The notes beneath the pieces were generated by a model, which did not search any database, was not told the origin of the DNA, and saw nothing but the letters and a program-made list of their open reading frames with translations. Shown piece by piece: positions 59,483 to 64,000 of a DNA stretch of 64,000 nt (positions within the stretch are counted from its first letter, which is position 1; each line of letters opens with the position of its first letter). This DNA comes from Aaosphaeria pasadenensis (lineage: Eukaryota; Ascomycota; Dothideomycetes; Pleosporales): positions 620,001 to 684,000 of the forward strand of contig JAKLMB010000008.1 in NCBI GenBank assembly GCA_022813625.1, written 5' to 3'. The translations under genes were made by a program, and so were the position numbers.

Positions 59483-60433
59483 CTATTCGTCCTTACTATA
59501 ATACCCAACATCCCCACTCCTCTTCCCCATCTCAATAAGCTTCTCCCTCATCGAGCTCGCCCTCTTCGCAACATCCGGATCAAAATCATCAAAATCATAC
59601 TGACCCACCCACTCCCCAACGCCATGCTGTAGCACATTCCTCGCCCTCTCTCCACCCGCCTTACTACTCCCAATACTCCCATGCAACGTCATCCTCTCCT
59701 TCTCCGGATCATACGCCCCCCTATGCAGAATGTTATTATTATAAAACGCCACCTCTCCCGCCTTCAACTTCACCACCAACTGCTCCGGCATATTCTGCTC
59801 GTAGGGGTCGGCGTTACGCTCGAATTCCGTGCGCGCACGCTTGTGCGAGCCAGGCACCACGATCAGCGATGCGTCGTCGAAGAGCGCGAGGTTCCACTGC
59901 GCGTGGTAACCTGGCTTCTGGAGACGCTCCATCTCTTGCTCGGGCGTCGCGTCCGCGGGGATGTCGTCCCTGTGCCAGCGGAGTTCGAATTTCTTGTCGG
60001 GGCGGACCAGCATGTTGTAGAGTTCCATGACGAGGTCTTCTTCTTCGCAGCCGATGAGCGTTTTGACGTATTTGAGGAGTTCGGTGTCGAAGTAGCTCTT
60101 GGCGAAGGTGAGGTGGTCGGGGTTAGAGGGGTGGAGGAGGTGCTGTACGCCCCATATTCCGTTGGAGGGATCTTGGGGCCATGGTGGGAATTGTTTGGGC
60201 AATGTGCGGATGTAGGGCCATTGTCCTGATCGCGCGGCTTTTGTGGATCGCGAGGCAGCCTCGCGGAGTGTAGGAAGGTCAAAAGATGGGAATAGAGAGG
60301 CTGGGAGAACTACGAAACCGTCGCGTTCGAGTGAGGCCAGCGCAGTTTGATAAGGATCATCTGACGTCACATTGCTTGGGTTCGAGACAGATGGACTATC
60401 TATCTGTGTCTTCGATTCTGTGATTGTTGCCAT
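59483..60433 (-). CDS. Phytanoyl-CoA dioxygenase family Fe(II)/2-oxoglutarate oxygenase
   Basis: Intronless, 316 aa. Double-stranded beta-helix dioxygenase of the PhyH type. The facial triad reads His154 and Asp156 in ELRWHRDDIP and His237 in NNNILHRGAY. Arg247 in ERMTLHGS is the expected 2-oxoglutarate binder. The N-terminal helix block (YQTALASLERDGFVVLPASLF) is the usual PhyH beginning. Members hydroxylate diverse small molecules; I see no neighbouring biosynthetic genes to suggest a substrate, and no peroxisomal SKL-type C-terminus (it ends YYSKDE). The acidic and basic residues are distributed evenly and the length is normal for fungal cytosolic members. Confidence 0.9.
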   Translation of the reverse strand: MATITESKTQIDSPSVSNPSNVTSDDPYQTALASLERDGFVVLPASLFPSFDLPTLREAASRSTKAARSGQWPYIRTLPKQFPPWPQDPSNGIWGVQHLLHPSNPDHLTFAKSYFDTELLKYVKTLIGCEEEDLVMELYNMLVRPDKKFELRWHRDDIPADATPEQEMERLQKPGYHAQWNLALFDDASLIVVPGSHKRARTEFERNADPYEQNMPEQLVVKLKAGEVAFYNNNILHRGAYDPEKERMTLHGSIGSSKAGGERARNVLQHGVGEWVGQYDFDDFDPDVAKRASSMREKLIEMGKRSGDVGYYSKDE

Positions 60434-61352
60434 TTTGGTATGTGAAATTCAGTCAACCAAGTGTATGTTGTGAGATATCTGGCAAGCTTCTAGTTATGTA
60501 CGCAGCAAGCGTGACCGTGCTGCAGGCTATAACATCAATGTCCATCTGCTCCTGCAACCACTATGTAACGTTAACGTGAGGTCGACAGCGAGATTGCCGT
60601 TACCCCGCTACACTATTGGGTGCATCCCAGTGGAGCGTTTGCACTAGAAGTAGACCTCGATCAACATTGCGCCCCAATCATTTGGCAATGTCAATAGTAC
60701 TTCTCTCCAATGGTTGGCGTCTCTGCCGTTTCAATAATTCGTCACGTCCATCAAAGCTCGTATAGATGTTCGTTGCAGCATTGGGTAACATGTTCACGTT
60801 CTATAGCGTCGTCACCAAATAAATGATACATAAATGAGAGTCGCAGCCGTTTACCGGCCATATGTAGTATTCTCATATCTATATGATTCGTTCGCCTACC
60901 CTATTTATCCACAAATGTAACCGAAAACCTCTGCCTCGACCCGGATTGTACCAACCTCAAGGTAGCCTTGGGCTTTTGTTATATGTATGTACCATATTGG
61001 ATTGATTTGTGAACAGGAAAGAAAGAAAATACAAGGGGGGATATCATGTCGACAATAAAGTGAAATATGAAAATGAAAGAGAATTTTGACAAGCAATTTT
61101 GACTTCATGCATCTGCAATGGAAGGCCTCATTCCCCCCCAAGAGCATAGAGAATGCTCAGGGGTGGCCTGTTATCTCGGCAAAGAAGTGAACCAAGTCAA
61201 CAGTTATGTACCAGGCATTTGTGTCCTATATGTTAATGGTGTATTCGAACGTCCAGGACGCACAAATCAAAAGGTGTGTAGTCCGAAGATTTCCTGGCTG
61301 GAGGCAATGATGACAATGTACCCAATGAAGTACAATCCAAGAAAGACATTGC
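60434..61352. other. Spacer between dioxygenase and RdRP genes
   Basis: About 0.9 kb without a supportable gene. Contains the dioxygenase promoter and the RdRP 3' end. Short frames here have no recognised motif. Confidence 0.55.
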
Positions 61353-64000
61353 TCAAAAGTCGTTGCCCAGTGCCGCCTCCCAGTCCGCGGGATGTTCGAA
61401 AGCGGTGGTAAACTCGTCATCATCGGAATCAGAGGTCTCGCCTGTCTGGATTGATGAGCGAATCGGTCTTGGTTTTATATTCGCATGGATCTCCCGGATC
61501 AAAGCTCTTGTTCCCGGTCTGCTCTGGACTTTCAAGGTAGCAAGTTCTCTACCAGCCATGTGGAAAACAAAAGGTGCTTTTTTATCAGACGGATACTTGG
61601 TGTAAAGTGCAGAAGCTTTGATGCATTCCCACATGGAGAACTTCTCGTGCAGATATGGCATGAGCCAGGGCTTGATGTCAGGGTGGTCCTTCTCGACAGG
61701 CAGGATGCGGCTGTACTTCTCGTAGCATTCTTCAACAACTTTGTTGTAGTTGCGAGAGCGGACGCCCTTGCCCATATTCCTATTCCAATGATTCAAGACG
61801 TCTTCAAATCTTTTAGTGAGACCATCGAGTTCATCACGGATGGTTTTGCTGTTTTGTTGGTGGAGGTAGTGAAAGGGATATTGAAGGGAAGGGTCCACAG
61901 TCTCTGCTCCCTTTGACAACTCACTGCTGACCTGGTCCAAGGTTTCAATGTTGTGGTCTCTCACAACGCCAAAATACAGGAAATCGATGACATTTTCCCG
62001 ATTATGTGGGAACTTCTTTCTTCTAAGGGTGTCGGATTCCCCCATATCCTTCGCAGTATCGCATGCTTCCATAGCTTGCTTATATGCTGGTATTGGCAGA
62101 TCCGCTGGCAGACCGATGACTGACTTGACCTTCGTAAAATCGCTTTTCGTGAAAACAAACCCCTGTTTTGAACTGTCCACAAGCAAATCATGGATGTCAC
62201 ACAGATGGTCGATCTTCTTAGACCAGACCCGGTTCTCCAAATAAGCTTGCTTTTCAAGATAGTTCGTAGCAAGACCTAGCATTGATGGGTTCGTTCGGAA
62301 CGCCAAAGCCTCTTTCAGAAAGCCATCCACTGTGCTGAGATCTATTGTGGACATGACATCCTCAACCTTGCGTCTGTCCCGTTTGATTTGGTACGCATTG
62401 GGGTCCGGAGATTCTACAGGCGCCTGGGCATTCTGAAAGTCAGACACAAGCGCCGTCTCCCAACAGACCCAAAAGATATCTCCGTCGTAATCTCCACCTT
62501 GCAACTTTCCAGCCAACGGATATTGGCCTTTGCTAGGGAACACAGCTATATCCAGGAGATGGGAAAGGCCAGGGTGAATGCACGCTTGGATTTTCTGAAT
62601 ATCGGAACGCCGACAAGCAGGCTGCCGAGCGACTAGAACATCCATTTGATCGAGGCCCTGATAGCTCTCGTCGGTCATTTGGTCAACAAATGCGGACGAA
62701 AACTGCAAATGCATTTGGCCTGGGGCCAGAATGCCATACGGGTCGGCGACGCCATATACAAATGTCGCTCTTCCCAGTGGCGTCCGCAGCTTCTTTTCTT
62801 GCAGAAGTTGCTGTTTCTCGATGACGCGTTTCAAACAGCGGGCAAGATATGGGGACTCGACTGGAGAGAAACCTGTCTCTAGGAGATATCTTACTTTTTC
62901 ACTCAACGACTGTGGCAAAGCTGCTTGCCAGCTCACATGCTCTTCCCGGTCTCTCGGGTCTTGTTTGTGCAACCATTCGTACAACTTTACTGGGTCATGA
63001 AGTATATCAAGAAGGTGTTGCCTCTCGACATCGAGGCGCTCCTTCATGAGCTTAGCAATGACTTTTGGGGAGACACCTCGGTCTACCAAGATTGGGATGA
63101 AGGAGATGTGAAGATCGCTGGCGACAGGTGGTGAGCTATAATTGACAAGGTCAAATGACAATCTTCGAACATCGTATAGCTGGTCAAAGTAGTCTTCATC
63201 ATGCGGCTTGAACTTCAGCTGGCTCTCGTTTATTTTAATCCAAATCTTCAGATGGTAAGGGTCCCTAGTGTAGGACTCAGCGCTGATCATCCAAAGACCT
63301 TTAGCACCGCCGATGCGTCCTTGAAAAGCGCTGGGAAGAGGATCTCTTGTGCCATAGGTCTTCTTGTACAACTGCCAAATTGCCTTGGCTGCACCAACTG
63401 ACATGACGCTACAACCGTCATTCATGACCTCTTGCTTGACAACAGGCCGCCACTTAAGCGTCTGATCATCGAAGCGGTGTTCTTCCACCGTGCCATCGGC
63501 CAGGATGTCTGGAACGTATGTAACCTGGGAGGGTTTGAATGTAAAAGTAGGAGTTGTCCGTGAAAGACCCAAGTCAAAACGCGCGTGTGCCTTGAGATAA
63601 CTCTGTTCCTGGTTGATCCTAAACGGGAAGAACCAATTCAACAAATGACCTATAGAGCAGGGAGTTTTGATACCAAGCCCTTCGGTGGCGAAGAGTACTA
63701 CCCTTCTGTCATACTTCAGAGCATCATTGATACGAGTGCCTTTGTTCCGTTTGATAGCTTCCACATGAAAAGCTCTCCATGTTCGCCCCAAAAAGGTATG
63801 TTCGTTGTTGTACCATTCGATCCATTTTTTCTGGATGAGGTCCTCGTCATCGAATTTGAGTTCTGCGCGATCTGGTCTGCTTTCATATGCAATGATGTCG
63901 AGATATAGAAAGCGATCTGCTCCGAAAGCACGCTGAAAGCGGCACGATTTATCGGCTTGAATTGGCAGGAGCTCGAGAGTGTAGATAGGCTCGGTTTGCA
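61353..64000 (-). CDS. Cellular RNA-dependent RNA polymerase (RNAi type), 5' end beyond window
   Basis: Partial: the open frame runs uninterrupted to the right edge and the N-terminus lies outside. At least 881 codons are present, without introns. This is the eukaryotic QDE-1/RDR-type polymerase that copies aberrant single-stranded RNA into dsRNA for Dicer in quelling and related silencing. The catalytic signature is GGDYDGDIFWV, the DxDGD loop whose three Asp bind magnesium. Other family blocks are RFQRAFGADRFLYL near the edge, FVYGVADPYGILAPGQ, VLVARQPACRRSDIQ and LLDIAVFPSKGQYPLAGKL. After the catalytic region is a helical C-terminal part ending in an acidic Ser/Asp stretch (TGETSDSDDDEF). 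Which of the fungal RdRP subtypes it belongs to cannot be decided from this part alone. Confidence 0.93.
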   Translation of the reverse strand, partial: QTEPIYTLELLPIQADKSCRFQRAFGADRFLYLDIIAYESRPDRAELKFDDEDLIQKKWIEWYNNEHTFLGRTWRAFHVEAIKRNKGTRINDALKYDRRVVLFATEGLGIKTPCSIGHLLNWFFPFRINQEQSYLKAHARFDLGLSRTTPTFTFKPSQVTYVPDILADGTVEEHRFDDQTLKWRPVVKQEVMNDGCSVMSVGAAKAIWQLYKKTYGTRDPLPSAFQGRIGGAKGLWMISAESYTRDPYHLKIWIKINESQLKFKPHDEDYFDQLYDVRRLSFDLVNYSSPPVASDLHISFIPILVDRGVSPKVIAKLMKERLDVERQHLLDILHDPVKLYEWLHKQDPRDREEHVSWQAALPQSLSEKVRYLLETGFSPVESPYLARCLKRVIEKQQLLQEKKLRTPLGRATFVYGVADPYGILAPGQMHLQFSSAFVDQMTDESYQGLDQMDVLVARQPACRRSDIQKIQACIHPGLSHLLDIAVFPSKGQYPLAGKLQGGDYDGDIFWVCWETALVSDFQNAQAPVESPDPNAYQIKRDRRKVEDVMSTIDLSTVDGFLKEALAFRTNPSMLGLATNYLEKQAYLENRVWSKKIDHLCDIHDLLVDSSKQGFVFTKSDFTKVKSVIGLPADLPIPAYKQAMEACDTAKDMGESDTLRRKKFPHNRENVIDFLYFGVVRDHNIETLDQVSSELSKGAETVDPSLQYPFHYLHQQNSKTIRDELDGLTKRFEDVLNHWNRNMGKGVRSRNYNKVVEECYEKYSRILPVEKDHPDIKPWLMPYLHEKFSMWECIKASALYTKYPSDKKAPFVFHMAGRELATLKVQSRPGTRALIREIHANIKPRPIRSSIQTGETSDSDDDEFTTAFEHPADWEAALGNDF

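Overview
The window reads as chromosomal DNA of a filamentous ascomycete (Pezizomycotina; my best guess is Dothideomycetes). The evidence is: many spliced genes with 46-90 nt introns carrying GT..AG ends and CTAAC/CTGAC-like branch points, GC-rich coding sequence between AT-richer spacers, and a fungal gene set. That set includes a LAMMER kinase, Pbs2 MAPKK, Mis12, Rse1, an intron-rich LEU2, a cellular RNA-dependent RNA polymerase, a Con-10-like protein and a member of a multicopy fungal kinase-like family. The class-level assignment is inference; I could not search databases.

Left part (1-29 kb). The first 7 kb has no supportable gene and holds clusters of degenerate tandem repeats. Then come a LAMMER kinase (+, 7052-9429), Mis12 kinetochore subunit (+, 11139-12314), choline kinase (-, 12632-15118), a PIN-like auxin efflux carrier (-, 17177-18957), Pbs2 MAPKK (+, 21821-23937), Sec63 (+, 24966-27305) and a secreted Gln/Asn-rich protein (+, 28841-29913). 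Most of these are conserved housekeeping or signalling genes.

Middle part (30-46 kb) is gene-poor and looks accessory. It holds a member of a fungal protein-kinase-like family (-, 32161-34200), a secreted AA11-type LPMO-like protein (+, 38078-39098), a TPR-kinase fusion whose repeats include two almost identical copies (+, 40415-42721) and a small KGG/Con-10-like stress protein (-, 43069-43348). Long spacers of 1.3-3.9 kb separate them.

Right part (46-64 kb) is denser: a secreted cupredoxin with an acidic tail (+, 45916-46810), a secreted GH37 trehalase (-, 47270-49352), LEU2 with seven exons including two of about 20 nt (+, 50476-51883), a hemerythrin-like protein (+, 52870-53735), a small P-loop kinase (+, 54119-54765), splicing factor Rse1/SF3B3 (-, 55107-59123), a phytanoyl-CoA dioxygenase family protein (-, 59483-60433) and the 3' part of an RNA-dependent RNA polymerase running off the right edge (-, 61353-64000).

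There is no operon-like organisation and no clear biosynthetic cluster. Functional themes are stress and osmotic signalling (Pbs2, trehalase, Con-10-like), phospholipid synthesis and secretion (choline kinase, Sec63), RNA processing and silencing (LAMMER kinase, Rse1, RdRP), and secreted proteins that may act outside the cell (LPMO-like, cupredoxin, trehalase, Q/N-rich protein). The best candidate for something little described is the TPR-kinase at 40.4-42.7 kb. Splice sites were placed by eye from GT/AG signals and reading-frame continuity; every multi-exon gene I report sums to a whole number of codons.
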